A stretch of DNA of 64,000 bases from Apostichopus japonicus. Lineage: Eukaryota; Echinodermata; Holothuroidea; Aspidochirotida; Stichopodidae. Under the pieces are notes generated by a model, which made no database searches, was not told the DNA's origin, and was given only the letters and a program-made list of their open reading frames with translations. The stretch covers positions 20,087,508-20,151,507 of the forward strand of contig NC_092561.1 in the NCBI RefSeq assembly GCF_037975245.1. The letters run 5' to 3'. Of the stretch, positions 36,660 through 48,683 are shown piece after piece; the first letter of the stretch is position 1, and the number at the start of each line of letters is the position of its first letter. The translations under genes and the position numbers were made by a program.

Positions 36660-37815
36660 TTTAAAAAAAAACGAGAAAAAAACCCAAAACAATATTGGCT
36701 ATATCAGATTAAGTTGAATGGATATATCTACAAAAGCTATAGGAGGATGACATGTGATACATTTCGAATGTTAGTTTAGCTGTGAATGTTCTCTGCATAT
36801 AGAAGTTCATTTAATGAACATGCATTCTTTGGTATAAATTTTACACACATTGACAGCTCGGTTGCTATGAGGACATCAGTCCCTCTGTTGTTTCCTGCAG
36901 CGTTCACTAACCATCACCTCATTGAATATAACCCACTTTTGTTTGCTCTTGGCAGGTACACTACCAGAAGGTCAAATGGCTGAGTACTTCATTGCAACAC
37001 TTTATATGAAAACATTCAATGGTAACACTGCAAATAAGACCATTACCCAGTGTCTTGAAGAGATCAGCATGATTCTCCTAATGAAGGGGAACTGCCCTTC
37101 AAGTTCAAAATTCATTCACTCTTTACTGTTGCAGCTATAAGGGTTTCGGAATTTGATCACTATTGGCGTATTTTCAATAGATTTAATTTGTTGACGGACG
37201 AATGTCCATGCAGTACAAACCAACTATTAAATTTAAATAAGCTGAACATTTTTGATATTGTTTTTACAAATAAAATTTGACGTCCACATACCACTATGTA
37301 GCTCTTCCAGTCTCTAAGGTGAAGCTGCATACCAAATACGAATTTCAACCAAGATGTACTGTACGACGTTTCATATTTACAAGATTTGTTTTGAGGAATT
37401 TGATCTATATATGCTGACTTCGTATGGCATAAGAAATCCACCAACGTCAATAGGCTTATTGTATTCATCAAAGAGATCTGCATAATAAATATTTACCTCA
37501 ACCAAGATATCTCTTGAGTGACAGTGTTTACAAGTTTGTCTCACTTTGACTTCAGTTGACTCCAGAGAAAGAATATGATTCTTGCACCACATACTTTTTA
37601 AGTTACAGTGTCTAATAGCAAAGGACATGTCTCTCTGTCTCTCTCTCTACCTCACGATATATATCAACACAAAGAACCGATTCTTTTTGCATGCACTAAC
37701 AAAAATGTAACCTTATTGACAAGAGCTATATTTACGCTTTCGAGAGTATACCAACAGTAAGTTAATGGTTACACATTCGTGTAGTTTGAAGGTTGATTTA
37801 CCTGTAATGAGACAT
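36660..37815. repeat. Segmental block B', truncated third copy
   Basis: 36,660-36,735 resembles 4,025-4,105; 36,749-36,930 matches 4,416-4,590; and 37,330-37,815 matches 4,597-5,090 in part. About 400 bases (36,930-37,330) are inserted relative to block B; they contain an open frame beginning TLPEGQMAEYF that I cannot assign. The copy ends within the 38-base exon near 37,804, so the paralogue here is a relic. Confidence 0.75.
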
Positions 37816-38565
37816 CGGCAAATTTGATATAAATATCTCCTTACGTTAATGTTGAAGTTAACTCAGTAAATCTATATATCGCCCTCTTTTGAAACAGATG
37901 TACACTATATACCATCATATTCCTGCCTCGGAGTAAACAACACCATATATAGTGTGAATGATGATTTCAAATCTACGACTTGCGATTAATGTTAAGACTC
38001 TAGTTATGTGTAAAGTGGGTCTGTTAACATTGTCTACATGTACAATTTTCTTCTGCGGGTTGGGGAGTAATTGATGAGGGAAAAGTGTCGGTATCTATGA
38101 AAAGGGTTATATTTTTCACCTTGCAAATTTCATGGCGTTTTGGTTTGACACAGTATTCTGACAAGCCACGAACGCATTCTCAAACTGCCGCCCACCTTGT
38201 TTAAATTAGTGCAATACAGAGAGAATCAAAAAAGAAAAAGAAAGGGGGCGAGCGTGATTTGCGCAGTAGGCTACATTTAGATTGATTATCCAAAACTATA
38301 GCATTTGATTTTTGATTGCACATTATAATGTAGGCTACAGGTTAAATAGTCGACCTGTTAGAATTTCCTTAAAGCTATTAGTATAGAAATTTTAAAGCAG
38401 ATACGAAGCATTGATTTCCTTTACTGACGTGATACACTAGGCTTGGTTTAGTGTCTGGAAATAATGCATATTGTGTAGCCATTAGTGTCAAGATATTCAT
38501 GAATTTCGTATAACTGGTACATGCTCCACATTATTCATATATACGATATATTATATAACAATATT
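37816..38565. other. No gene identified
   Basis: Unique AT-rich sequence between blocks B' and A'. No exon or repeat recognised. Confidence 0.5.
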
Positions 38566-40455
38566 AATGAGCGCTTATAGTCTCTAGTTATTCTCATGCT
38601 TTCATTTTTTTTTTAATGATCGTGAAGAATTATTTTAGTCCGATTTTCTTTTTAGACAAATTTGATTGGAACTATATGTAAATCAAATGCTTAAGGTAGC
38701 ATAACACCTATTAAAAGCCCCATTGACTTACATACTAAATCACAGAAGTAATGTGGTCTCTAAGTCTAAATAAAAGTTCTCACTAGCTGAACGCTACCCA
38801 TCACTGGATACGCTGACAAGTTGGCCTCTCATGGCACCATCAATTTCCCACATTATGACAGTAGAGATTTTTGGCTATCAGAGCCTGAAGTTTTCGTCAC
38901 TTATAAACAAACATCTTTACTCAGTTGTAAACAATTTTCGTACGCTGCTCCTGGTAGGCCTAAATTGGTCTAAAATTGCCTAAATTGACCCAATGTTTGC
39001 ACCATATGTAAGGCCATTCATGCTCTTCAACATACAGACCACAAAACAGATCCTGATTTATAATATATCAAAAATGATGTTCTCCTACTGCATTTTGGCA
39101 CATTTCCTGAAGGAGAACACTCGGTCGGATTGATATAGACTCTAACAGGAGTATGACACCCTAGAAGATCGCTGATTTATAAACTACAGTATGATTTGGT
39201 TCCGCGAAAGAAATGAGAGCGGTAATAAAGATCTTAGCATGCTTACGTATATATGTATATACTCCGGATGTGTGATCTGTTAAATTCGCTTCGGCTTCTG
39301 CTTGAGTACAACGTTTTTCTATGCTGCCATGTTGGGTGAATTTAACCGTAACAGTAATTACCATAGAAATTTAAGTAGGGGGAATGATGTCATGGGACAT
39401 ATATAAAGCCATTCAACTAACTGGTGGCGCTTTGCTTGTATGGCAAGAAAGTAACGAAGCGTAATACAAACACTACGTCTTTGACATAACTAAAGTGATA
39501 AAGTTGACATAAAATCACACCAAATGGTGATACCAAGGGCCGCATTTGGGGGCCAAAATCGTCAAAATGTGAGAGTGGACTGGAGTTTCGCAGATAATTC
39601 TTAGGAAGGGACAGTAGTACTTTATTAGTGTCGTCTGCTCAGCTGCTGTATTCTTATTTATTGGACCCTGGATATAGTTGACCTAGGCCGGCTTCGGCTG
39701 GTTTTTGGGGATGTGATATGACTAAATATTAATGACAAATATTATCACCACCTCATTTTACTTAAAGCTGTATCCCTAACGATATAGATCCACACGCCAG
39801 AATACAGGGGGGTAGTAATTTTCCAACAAGATGGGAGGGGGGGCACAACATCAGAGGGGCACATTCTCATTCCACAACCATCACTCGTTATGCTATAAAC
39901 CGGTAAACTGGCCATATCACTTAAATATATATGATGTGTTAGTATGCTATCAATACTATTATGGTGCACGTGACTCTATCAATGAACCAACATCTGTACT
40001 TTGATCTGTGTTCATCCATAATTTAGAACTTTCCAAAACAAATCCTCCTGTGTTCATTCCTTGAACAAAAGTCTTTAGCAACCTCGGTAAATCCACGTCA
40101 ACGGGCCTGAGAGGTTTGCAATGTTGCACCAAACCGAGGATTCAGCTGACGGACCATGGGAGTATAGAACAATATGCTAGTAAAATGAGCTGCAACAATG
40201 ACTTTTTATTTATTGAGATTGTTTATTGTTTACTATGCTACAAAAAGATATGCGATGCCATTTTATAAATTGAATGTATACAGACTAAAATTGATAATTA
40301 AAATGAAATATTAAAATTAACAAAGGCTAGGTCATAACTTAAGCCATAGAATATCTCAATAATATCTATCAACATATCTAGACACATTTATATAGGGACA
40401 CGCTTCATTAATTAACTAAGAAACTAATAAACCATCACAATAGATCAGTGTTAGC
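38566..40455. repeat. Segmental duplication block A', 3' flank of CARD gene 2
   Basis: Matches 1-3,135 but lacks both hAT-like MITEs, preserving empty target sites at about 38,680 and 39,168. It carries a private insertion of about 210 bases (40,115-40,325). It lies downstream of the poly(A) signal of gene 2 on the minus strand, as block A does for gene 1. Confidence 0.85.
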
Positions 40456-40639
40456 GTTGCGATTGTATTATTTTATTGAGAAAACCAGAAAGCCAGTGGG
40501 TTTATCGTGATTCCTTGCCAACTGACATTATAATCCCAAGCTTTGGTCATTGTTGATTAATTTGATCAGCAAGGTTCTTTCACTGACTGTGGACCTACCT
40601 ACGAGATATGTTAACAAAACATGTTTTCAAGCTAAATGT

Positions 40640-40965
40640 AGCAAAAATCAACTCAAGCCCTGCCCCCTAATAAATGTGCATTTTATCACATTGAACATAC
40701 ATTATCATGTACCCACTATTTACCAACACCTTCACACAAACTATGATTCAATTCTGAAAATATTTACATTTGACCCTGTGATCTCATTATTATTCATGAG
40801 ATGAGCACAAAAAATCAATAGGGCTCTTCTACTCACTATGGCACATATCTGTACCAAGTATGAATTCAATCCAACTTGCCATTGTTGAGTTATCATGTTT
40901 ACGAACCAAGGGCGTCACATACACACACACACCCATACACACCCATGATCATGTGTATCATCTTT
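40640..40965. repeat. Degenerate unit of the 300-bp repeat family
   Basis: CAAGCCCTGCCCCCTAATAAA, a TTATTATTCATGAGATGAGC segment and GTACCAAGTATGAATTCAAT parallel the units at 21.3-22.4 kb. A GGGCGTCACA and CA tract follow. Not coding. Confidence 0.6.
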
Positions 40966-41344
40966 TCCCTTTTAAGGGGAATGGTGATGCACACCCGACA
41001 ATGATCACACAGTGACAGTCCCGATGCAAGGGGACTGGGGCTGAGAGCGGATCAGTCGTTTGGTAGGTTGGTTTTCGTGCCCACGTTCTTTCCTGGGCGA
41101 CTTTTCCTTAAAAAAAAACACACCCACCCACAAACATGTCATCATGAATGCATAGGTTACGATTATCATCAAAACCAACATCAGTATCTGTAAAAAGAGA
41201 TACATTTAAAATATTTTTTAGATTTCTTAGCGGCACAGATATTACTAGTGCCTTAATTACTGCACAATGTTTTCATGAAGTGCAGTAAATAAACAGATAA
41301 ACAGATATTATGGCAGCTGTTTACATTTTAAATCAAAGTTTTCA

Positions 41345-41383
41345 GCCTCTGAAGAAGATCCTGCTAGGATCTAAACGTCAGGC
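41345..41383 (+). ncRNA. Hammerhead-like motif, degenerate
   Basis: Stem I is GCCT (41,345-41,348) with AGGC (41,380-41,383). The core CTGAAGA (41,349-41,355) is intact. Stem II pairs GATCC with GGATC. The second core element is TAAA instead of GAAA (T at 41,372), and the palindromic ACGT for stem III precedes C at the expected cleavage site. The lost G12 should inactivate it. Confidence 0.5.
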
Positions 41384-41455
41384 CTACTTACTTTTACGCA
41401 TTCTATTACACAGGCTCTCTAGTGGATAAGCAGTTTGCTCACATTTTTATTTTTA
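41345..41455 (+). mobile_element. Penelope-like element terminal fragment (putative)
   Basis: From 41,345 through CACAGGCTCTCTAGTGGAT to about 41,455 the sequence matches, inverted, the debris at 45,880-45,988 and 51,515-51,625. Each copy starts with a hammerhead-like motif, a known feature of Penelope-like element termini. No reverse transcriptase remains, so the family is inferred from that motif. Confidence 0.45.
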
Positions 41456-41864
41456 TTTTGATCATGCAAGGAATTCACTTAAGCAAATTAGTGCAAAGAG
41501 TTCTGAGATATCTGACAAATCTATAACATACAATACGAGATATCGATGCTGATGAACAGTATTACTGACATAAATTCTCCATCACCGTATCGTTGTGTTT
41601 TGCACCTCTGATTCGGTCATACTGCCTGAATAACCATGATATGATTAATGATATTCTGTTTAAGACGAAAACCAGAAAGCAGCACAAGTAGCGTTGGCTA
41701 CAATGGTAGTTGATTATAAATGCAGGTATATCATTCTAAATTGATGTATGTTGTGAGTATTACTTTAAAAGCTGAAATTGACAAATATCTAAAAAGGAAA
41801 AAACATACTTTCATGCAAGTATAAACTGATATCATTGCTTTAAGACAATTCTGAGTTTTGCTTA

Positions 41865-41870
41865 TTTATT
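41865..41870 (-). terminator. Poly(A) signal of CARD gene 2
   Basis: AATAAA on the minus strand about 325 bases after the proposed stop codon at 42,192. Block A' homology begins further downstream. Confidence 0.45.
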
Positions 41871-42191
41871 GACAAACTTCATATAAATATATTTTTTCGT
41901 TCATATCAATTGAAGTCAGCCACTCTCAGCTCACATATAGCTTCAGATATTAGTTACTACAGTTACAATGTTCAAAATAAACTTACTTCTACATAACATA
42001 TCTCCCATTCCACAAGAATCTGTCAATATGTTATCAAGAACACTAGTACAAGTTGCCTCACTGACAGTGACTGTCACATTCGTTCCTCCAAGAGAAGAGG
42101 AAAATGGAAAACCTTCTGACAAACAGAACAGTTTGGCTGGAGACAGTACCTCTGTTAGTTGGCAAAGCACTTGCCTGGATCTAACCAATCA

Positions 42192-42214
42192 TCAGTTATC
42201 ATTTTGGATAGTGG
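42192..42214 (-). CDS. Putative terminal coding exon, CARD gene 2
   Basis: A strong acceptor (TTTCTACCTTTTTAG) ends at 42,215. The preceding death-domain exon leaves one base, and that phase gives seven codons (ATIQNDN) then TGA. The phase fit and downstream AATAAA support it, but the exon is short and this is a modelled join. Larger open frames on both strands overlap the spot. Confidence 0.4.
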
Positions 42215-42713
42215 CTAAAAAGGTAGAAAGGTGTTTAGTAAAATAAAAGTTGATAGTCAAAAATGTTCTATATATGCAAAGGCCTAAAAACTTCTACCAT
42301 AAAAAAAAGCTTTTTTGGCAGTGTAATTTAAACCAAAAAAGTACGCTTCACAGAAATGACAACTAAAATATCCTTACAACAATTAGTGTTATATTTTGCT
42401 GAGGAATGTTACTCGGGGTCTTACATGAACATAAGTGGCAGCTTTGTAAGTTTACAGTGATGAGATATATGATTCATTTACTGGTACACTGACATTGGAT
42501 TCCATCTGTCCACTTCATTTAATGGGAAAGTTGTAAAAGTGAGATTCTTCACAGTTTATTTGCTGTTTTAATTTTGCAGAAAGAAATCAAGTTAACTTTA
42601 AAGGGTAAAGTTGATACAGTATCTGTAGCAGAAAGTATTTTTATATATGAAACAGTTATATATTTAATTGCTTATGTCTTTGATGTATTTATATTATTAA
42701 ATTAAATACTTAC

Positions 42714-42951
42714 CTAGCTTATACAGCTTCTCTTGCAGGTCTCTGCGTTTAGCTGCTATTAAAGCCTCTCCCAGTACTCTGTATGTGGCTTGACTTCCAT
42801 TGCTCTGTTTCCAATACAACAACATTTGATAAACAGTTTCCGTGCGTCCATTGTTGGTATTATCTCTCTCAAGTGTACAGAGCTCTGAGTCATCTAGTCC
42901 AAGATTTCTACCTACATGTTTCCATTCATTTTTAATTTTCCTCGAGAGATC
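42714..42951 (-). CDS. Death domain exon, downstream cassette, CARD gene 2
   Basis: Exon of 238 bases with acceptor ATATTACAG and donor GTAAGT, entering in phase 0 and leaving in phase 1. It encodes a nearly complete death domain: EWKHVGRNLGL (helices 1-2 with the conserved Trp), CTLERDN, then TVYQMLLYWKQSNGSQATYR and VLGEALIAAKRRDL (helices 4-6, with the typical L..W and A.L pattern). Death domains form homotypic complexes in cytosolic apoptosis and NF-kB signalling. The other cassette copy (48,375-48,611) differs at 21 of the first 74 residues, although the adjacent introns are nearly the same. Confidence 0.85.
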
Positions 42952-44648
42952 CTGTAATATGATCAGAGTTTATGTATATTGAGTGTTACCTGAGTAGAAC
43001 ATACACAAACTATATCAGTTCTCTATCAGGTCCCCTTGTTGAAAGTATTTCATAATTTTTGTTAATTCGATTACAGTATGAAGTAACATTCAAATTGATG
43101 GTACTCCATTTATTGTTCATTTGAAAATTATACTATAACTGACTCCTGCTGTATATCGTATATACTGTATATTACAGCATGATACAGAATGACAGAGTTA
43201 ACATGCGGGTCATAGGTCATTAAATTCCAAGAGTGAAGTCACCCCAAGGAGTTTGTGAACACCTCCCTCCCCCCCCCCCTCCCCCATTAAGATAATAAGG
43301 TGACTTGGTTCAGGAAAATCACTGGTAATGACTAGACTCTAAAAACAATCCATGACCACACTGCAGAATGGATCATGAAAATTCCAATAGTTGTCACTAG
43401 CGAGATGTCTCTTAGATGTGATGAAAATAACATATAACGCTTTTCCCAAGTAAAAATTTGAAACTACTTAGCACTTGTGCAGGCCCAGAACGAGCAAATC
43501 GAAAACATTACGAAACAAGAATTGGTGACAAGTTGTGAGTCACCACCCAACCGAAGTGTGTAGCACACTCAACTTATTTGCAATGCATGCTGGATGATTG
43601 CAGACAAAATGAGTACTAATGGAGTGTGTACTGAATAGTTATACGTGTAGTGTGGATTTTTTTTTAAACCCTTACAACTGGTGCACATCCCCATCTGTCT
43701 CAATAAGACTTTTGTCATCTCACTTTGTGTGCTGGAGGTTAGGTTTCTATATGGAATCACCTGATTGATTAAGCAACTTGGGAAAATATGTCTTAGATAC
43801 AAGCACTAGGAGAACAGAAAAAAGATTTCAGATAACCTGACAATGCAAAGTCATTCCCTTTTGAAAGTTGACAACAGTAGTGGCATAAGTGGAAGTTGAA
43901 AATCTCTCAGTCACCTAATAGAGCAAAGGTCAAATCCTGTGACAGTTAGTGACATATAGGTATGCCAGTCGTCAAAGAAATGGTGCTCAAACTTAAACTA
44001 ATGATATGAGAGTCATTTTGTAAGCTGGTATTAATTTGATTTGGGCAATTTAAGACTTAATGACTTAATGGACCCAAGACTAGTATCTATGCACAGTGGT
44101 TGTAACTGTGTAAAGTTGTGCTTAGTACTTAATTTATTGTATTTAATCTCCAAAAGTTGACTTGTGAACCAACATTGTGCCAGTTTTATCCTTCTTGTGA
44201 ACAAGTTGCAAACATGTGTGTCAGCTGTGAACATTACAAATTGTTGGCAAGAGGCGCACATTCAGCCTTTTTTTGACACACTCTAATTTGTAAGAGCTCA
44301 TTCACAAATCATGATACGGTTTGGTAAGGGCTTGTTCGTATGCTCTGTCAAAATTGGTTATAAGTTACTGCATTCACTATTGATACATTTCAGTCGCATA
44401 AATCTAACTGCAGCAAGAACATACCTCATTAAAATCAGTTATTATAAAACAGTATCAGTATTAGGTGGCAAGCATTTTAGAAGAAATAAATCATGATGTA
44501 ACTTATACAAGCAAACCATAGAGTTTGAACCTCAAAGTTGGTATGCTTTAAGGGCCAGTATGGACAATCTGTAATTCACCAATTTGTGTTATATGGGCTA
44601 AAAAGACTGTTTCCAGGACAACAGAATCTTGTATATGTAAATTCTTAC

Positions 44649-44798
44649 CAAGAGACTTTCTTTTCTGACTTCTCGATCAATGTTTTCTAGGGGTTGTTTG
44701 ACAGCTAGACTTTGATAATAAGTCCTCTTCGGTGACTGAGATAGTCTCGCAGCTACTAATGTATCATAACTGCTAGCTGCAGAATCTTCCACTCCACC
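44649..44798 (-). CDS. Linker exon of cassette 1, CARD gene 2
   Basis: Exon of exactly 50 codons, phase 0 at both ends, with acceptor GATATTAG and donor GTAAGA. It starts GGVEDSAASSYDTLVAARLS and continues with QSPKRTYYQSLAVKQP. No domain recognised; it is a polar linker before the death domain. The copy at 50,305-50,454 is identical except for four residues, all in the last eight. Confidence 0.7.
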
Positions 44799-45411
44799 CT
44801 AATATCAGAAAATAAGAAAAATATAAATAAATATGTTAAACATCCAGCATTGTATTCAAGTCACTTGTTTCTGACTACTTTACACCAGTCAATGTTTCTC
44901 AATTCAAGTCAAGTCAAAGGTTAATTTTATTTCATCAGGTCAAGTCTATCACAAGTCATTTGACTTTCTTGCAAGTCAAATCAAGTCACAAATGAATGTT
45001 TCTAAATCCAAGTGAAGTTGAAAGTCCAATATGAAAGCAACTTATATAGTCATGCTATAGGTATAGGCATTACAATGCATCAATGGTTAAGGACAAACAA
45101 GTTACTTTTGTGAAGTGATGCAGGTGTGCGGTGGATGACATGCATCAATGAACACCAGCTGCATTGCTTGAACCAATTATATATATATTTTGAAAATTGG
45201 GGATTGTACAACCCTGGTTATATGAAACAAGTTTTTATTTCATGCCAATATGAACATTTTGATCAAGTTAATTCAACATAAGCAACTCCAACATTGTCAA
45301 TGTCACTTGTCATCAGTACTTTACAGGCTGTTTGCTAAGAATATAGTTTTACAGTCGAAATTATCAATATTTTGGAAGATATTTTGAGATGACAAATAGA
45401 CTGAACTATAC

Positions 45412-45516
45412 CATCAATGCAGCTGTAGATTCAATATAGCATCTCTTCTTTGAGTGTGGGACATCTGCTGACTGTGATGGCACAGGAATGCCTGAGAGAG
45501 ATGGTGCTGATACGTC
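45412..45516 (-). CDS. Ser/Pro-rich exon of cassette 1, CARD gene 2
   Basis: Exon of 35 codons, phase 0 at both ends, with acceptor TTAATTGCAG and a weaker donor GTATAG. It encodes DVSAPSLSGIPVPSQSADVP, then HSKKRCYIESTAALM. It is disordered-looking and has a small basic cluster (KKR). The copy at 51,049-51,153 differs by one residue. It joins in phase to the linker exon. Confidence 0.6.
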
Positions 45517-45949
45517 CTGCAATTAAATATGTTGAAATGAGGTTAGACACAGGTATTACGATATTGACTAGTAAAGAAGTAGCCATAATTGGGCTTTTAA
45601 GTGATTCTTACTTGCAAAAATTGAGAATATTTAATGTAACACTGCTGACAAGATTGGAAGTTTTGACCACTGGTGAATTCACAAGATTTCATCCTTTGAC
45701 TACTGTTGACCTCAAAAGACCTTTCACCTTTTGATTCTTGTACTTGAACAGGAACTATCATTGTAACTCCCAAAACAGTGATTACAAGGTTTTAAGATTC
45801 CAGAATGAATCCACATGCAATTCTGAAAATTATCCAAGCTTCACTGTTGGAGATGCCATGCTTAAATATTCAAAATAAAATAAAACTGTTAGCAAACTGC
45901 TTATCCACTAGAGAGCCTGTGTAATAAGAGAATGTGTAAAAGTAAGTTG

Positions 45950-45988
45950 GCCTGACATTTCGATCCTAGCAGGATCTTCTTCAAAGGC
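45950..45988 (-). ncRNA. Hammerhead-like motif, degenerate (cassette 1)
   Basis: On the minus strand: GCCT, core TTGAAGA (C3 replaced by T), stem II GATCC/GGATC, GAAA, then a short ATGT stem III, C and AGGC closing stem I. The first core base is changed, so activity is doubtful. It marks the end of Penelope-like debris next to the DIRS fragment. Confidence 0.45.
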
Positions 45989-45991
45989 TTA

Positions 45992-47979
45992 ATTGTAAGC
46001 CAGCCTTACGAGTGGACAAAGGAATAGTAGGTGATGTCCGGCCTCGTTCCTGGAGACCTGGTTGTCGTCTTGTGGGAGCTGCTGATGCTGCCTCAGTTTT
46101 CTTCTGGCCCCCTGTAGGATAGTTGGACATTTAAGCAGAGCTTTCCAAGCGTCATCGTGTACTCTGATAGCTCTGTCCGCTTTAGCTGGAGTGAAGTCTA
46201 TTTCCTTTTTGTCTGCGATTTCCTCGAACATATCGTAGCACGAGGCATTGGCATAGCGGCTCTTGGTTGGCACGCGACCTCCCCTGTCACCGTTAACTTC
46301 GAGACCTGAGTCGGTGTCTGTGGCGTTCTGGCTACTCGTCAAAACCCAACTGCTTTCAGAAGATATCAGCTGGCCTGCATTGTAAGCTCTAGGGGCAATA
46401 CTCCCCATCCCATGAGGGGATTGGAGCCCGGGGGTTCATGGGTTTCTTCCTTAAGTCCCTTAAGGTTAACGGAAGCCCTAGAATCTAGGGTATCCTCTCC
46501 AGTGACAGTTTCTTCTGGCTCTGGAGTTGATTGCAGGACCATGACCGGGCTGGCCATTATCTTCCTGCTCCCACCTTTTGCCTCTGTTCAACTCTCTGTT
46601 GTTCCAAGAGTGGTTTTAAGAGGCCTGTCAGTTGTGCCCCGTCGGAGGATTCGGAAGATTCATCTGTGGCCTGTGACCATCTCCTCCTATAACCTTGTCT
46701 CAGGAATCGTGACCAAGATCTACTGCGGTCCCATCTGGCTGGTCTGCGGGCTGTCTTTACTCCCGCTCTCAGTCCCCGCTCCGGGACCGGCTCCGATGCA
46801 GCGACCCTCCGGCCGCGGAATCTCTCTCCTGTGTCCCCGATGGGACTGGGGCTGGGCTTTCTGAGTTTCCGGTGCCTGCTGCTGCCCTACCTCCCCATCT
46901 GTGACCCGGATTGGGACGATCTCTCCAGGCCGGCCAAGCCGGACTTCTTTTTAGGCAACTCTTTCTTTGCCGTAGCCTTGCATTTTCCTTTGCCGTTTCC
47001 CTTGGCCATAACCAAACCGGACGTCGCCGGGACCGATGGAGGGACTCTCTCCACCTCTCTTTCTCTTTCTCCTTTCTCTCCTTCCGGCCTCTCTTGGCCA
47101 CTCTCCTCTACCTCTCATTCCTCCTCTTCCTTTCCCATTTGAGCTACTTCCCTCTCCACTAGGGAACTTTTGGGGTTGGGGATCAAGTCTAACTTGTCCT
47201 GTAGCTGATTCCTTTGTCCCCTTAACCAGACATCAATATCTTGCCATTGGTTGGGGGTGAACTGGATGCAAACCAGACACTAATCCTTTCTGGTGCAAGA
47301 ATGGCAATTCAGGCAAAGGTCATGTTCGTCCCAAGCCCTCCCGAGATGGAACATGGAGCCGCTAACGCATTTCAGTTGACTACATGACATGACTGAAAGA
47401 AAACTAGTTAAGGAACAACTTCTTAACGTAAATTACCAAAATGATGTGAGAAACAGGGAAGGAGAAGTAAACTAACAAAATGTAGAGATACGTAGTTGTA
47501 CCTTAACAAAGCGCCTCCCCTAGAGGCCCGCGGCTTAAAAAGGTAACAAGAAAATTACCTAATTTAACCCCACCACAAAAAGTAAAGTAAACAAGTGACG
47601 AAACTTGAAGAAAATAAACTCAAATACGAGAGAAGGCAATATGAAACAAAAATATCCGAGAGAAAAACGAATTCCTGCATATAGCCTGTGTGTGAGAAGA
47701 AGGTAGGAAAACTACTGTAGCGTAACTACGGTAAACAATTTGCGGAACTGCTACCCTGCTAGTGCTTACACATAAAAAACACGGAGCGAAAAGCGCTCCC
47801 TAAAATAGCCCCAACAAACCTCCCTAATGCAAGGAAAGGATACTTATCTGGCTGCAAGAACTTCCAAGGTCTCTCTTTACCAATAGATGGAAAAATCTAC
47901 AATCCTAGGTAACCGTAAACAGACAAATTCCGATCGGAAAATTCCACTTGAAAAATAACAATCCAGACACTTTGGATTA
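45992..47979 (-). mobile_element. DIRS-type retrotransposon, 5' part with gag-like region (cassette 1)
   Basis: On the minus strand, leader sequence (47,979 to about 47,150) is followed by frames beginning near 47,101: a basic Arg/Lys/Glu- and SR-rich region (MAKRGRKERKEKEKERW, then RSRSRSGD), then a more ordered gag-like segment including RVHDDAWKALLKCP. This matches the layout of DIRS gag. The reverse transcriptase present in the other unit (52,921-53,470) is missing here. The frames are broken in several places, so the element is inactive. Confidence 0.6.
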
Positions 47980-48374
47980 AAATTTAAACCAAAAAAGAGT
48001 ACGCTTCACAGAAATGACAACTAAAATATCCTTACAACAATTAGTCTTATATTTTGCTGCGGAATGTTAAACGGTGTCTTACATGAACATACTGTAGGTG
48101 GCAGCTCTGTAAGTTTACAGTGATGAGACATATGATTAATTTACTGGTACACTGACATTGGATTCCATCTGTCCAGTTCATTTAATAAGAAAGTTGTGAA
48201 AGTGAGATTCTAAACAGTTTATTTGCTGTTTTAATGTTGCAGAAGGAAATCAAGTTAACTTTAAATGGTAAAGTCGGTATCTGTAGCAGAAAGTAGTTTT
48301 ATGTATGAAACAGTTATATATATTTAATTGCTATGTTCCTTTGAGGTATTTATATTATTACATTAATTATTTAC

Positions 48375-48611
48375 CCAGCTTGTACAGTACTCTTGCAGGT
48401 CTCTTCGGCCAGCTGCTATAAAAGCCTCTCCTAGTACTCTGTAGGTGGCTTTACTGCCATTGATGTGTTTCCAAGTCAGCAACATCCGATAAACAGTTTC
48501 CTTGTGTCCCAGGTTGTTATTATCTCTCTCAAGTATATAAAGCACTGTGTAATTTAGTCCAAGATTTCTTCCTACATTTTTCCATTCTTTTGGAATTTTC
48601 ACGGAGAGATC
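48375..48611 (-). CDS. Death domain exon, upstream cassette, CARD gene 2
   Basis: Exon of 237 bases (79 codons), phase 0 at both ends, with acceptor ATATTACAG and donor GTAAAT. It encodes a death domain: EWKNVGRNLGL, YILERDNNN, then ETVYRMLLTWKHINGSKATY and VLGEAFIAAGRRDL. Relative to the downstream copy it has lost one base near its 3' end, which changes the last residues and lets the exon leave in phase 0. That is the phase needed to splice into the next cassette at 45,516. It could alternatively be a terminal read-through ending VNN. Confidence 0.85.
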
Positions 48612-48625
48612 CTGTAATATGATCA

Positions 48626-48630
<5 letters not shown>

Positions 48631-48681
<51 letters not shown>
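48631..48681. repeat. (AT)n microsatellite
   Basis: Expanded AT tract in the intron beside the upstream death-domain exon. The corresponding place in unit 1 (about 42,970) has only a few AT repeats. Confidence 0.95.

Positions 48682-48683
<2 letters not shown>

Larger units (their letters stand above)
42330..47979. repeat. Tandem cassette duplication, unit 1
   Basis: Matches 47,980-55,200 in direct orientation with very high identity over most introns. It holds the three exons ending in a death domain, Penelope-like debris and the 5' part of a DIRS element. The junction with unit 2 falls inside the DIRS sequence, after CAGACACTTTGGA at 47,979. Confidence 0.9.

Noticed and set aside
36922-37140. 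Plus-strand frame of 72 codons (TLPEGQMAEYF...) as the next UTP20 exon
   Set aside because: Its acceptor phase does not match the end of the exon at 36,304, it lies inside duplicated block B', and the similarity to UTP20 is too weak.
41943-42246. Overlapping open frames on both strands (81 and 92 codons)
   Set aside because: Neither has a recognisable domain. The place is better explained as the terminal exon and 3' UTR of CARD gene 2, although this is not certain.
45450-45734. Plus-strand frame of 94 codons, identical at 51,087-51,371
   Set aside because: Identity comes from the recent cassette duplication. The frame is antisense to the Ser/Pro exon and its intron and has no recognisable domain.
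46412-46864. Plus-strand frame of 150 codons, repeated at 53,575-54,093
   Set aside because: It is antisense to the DIRS gag-like region. It is present twice only because the cassette was duplicated.
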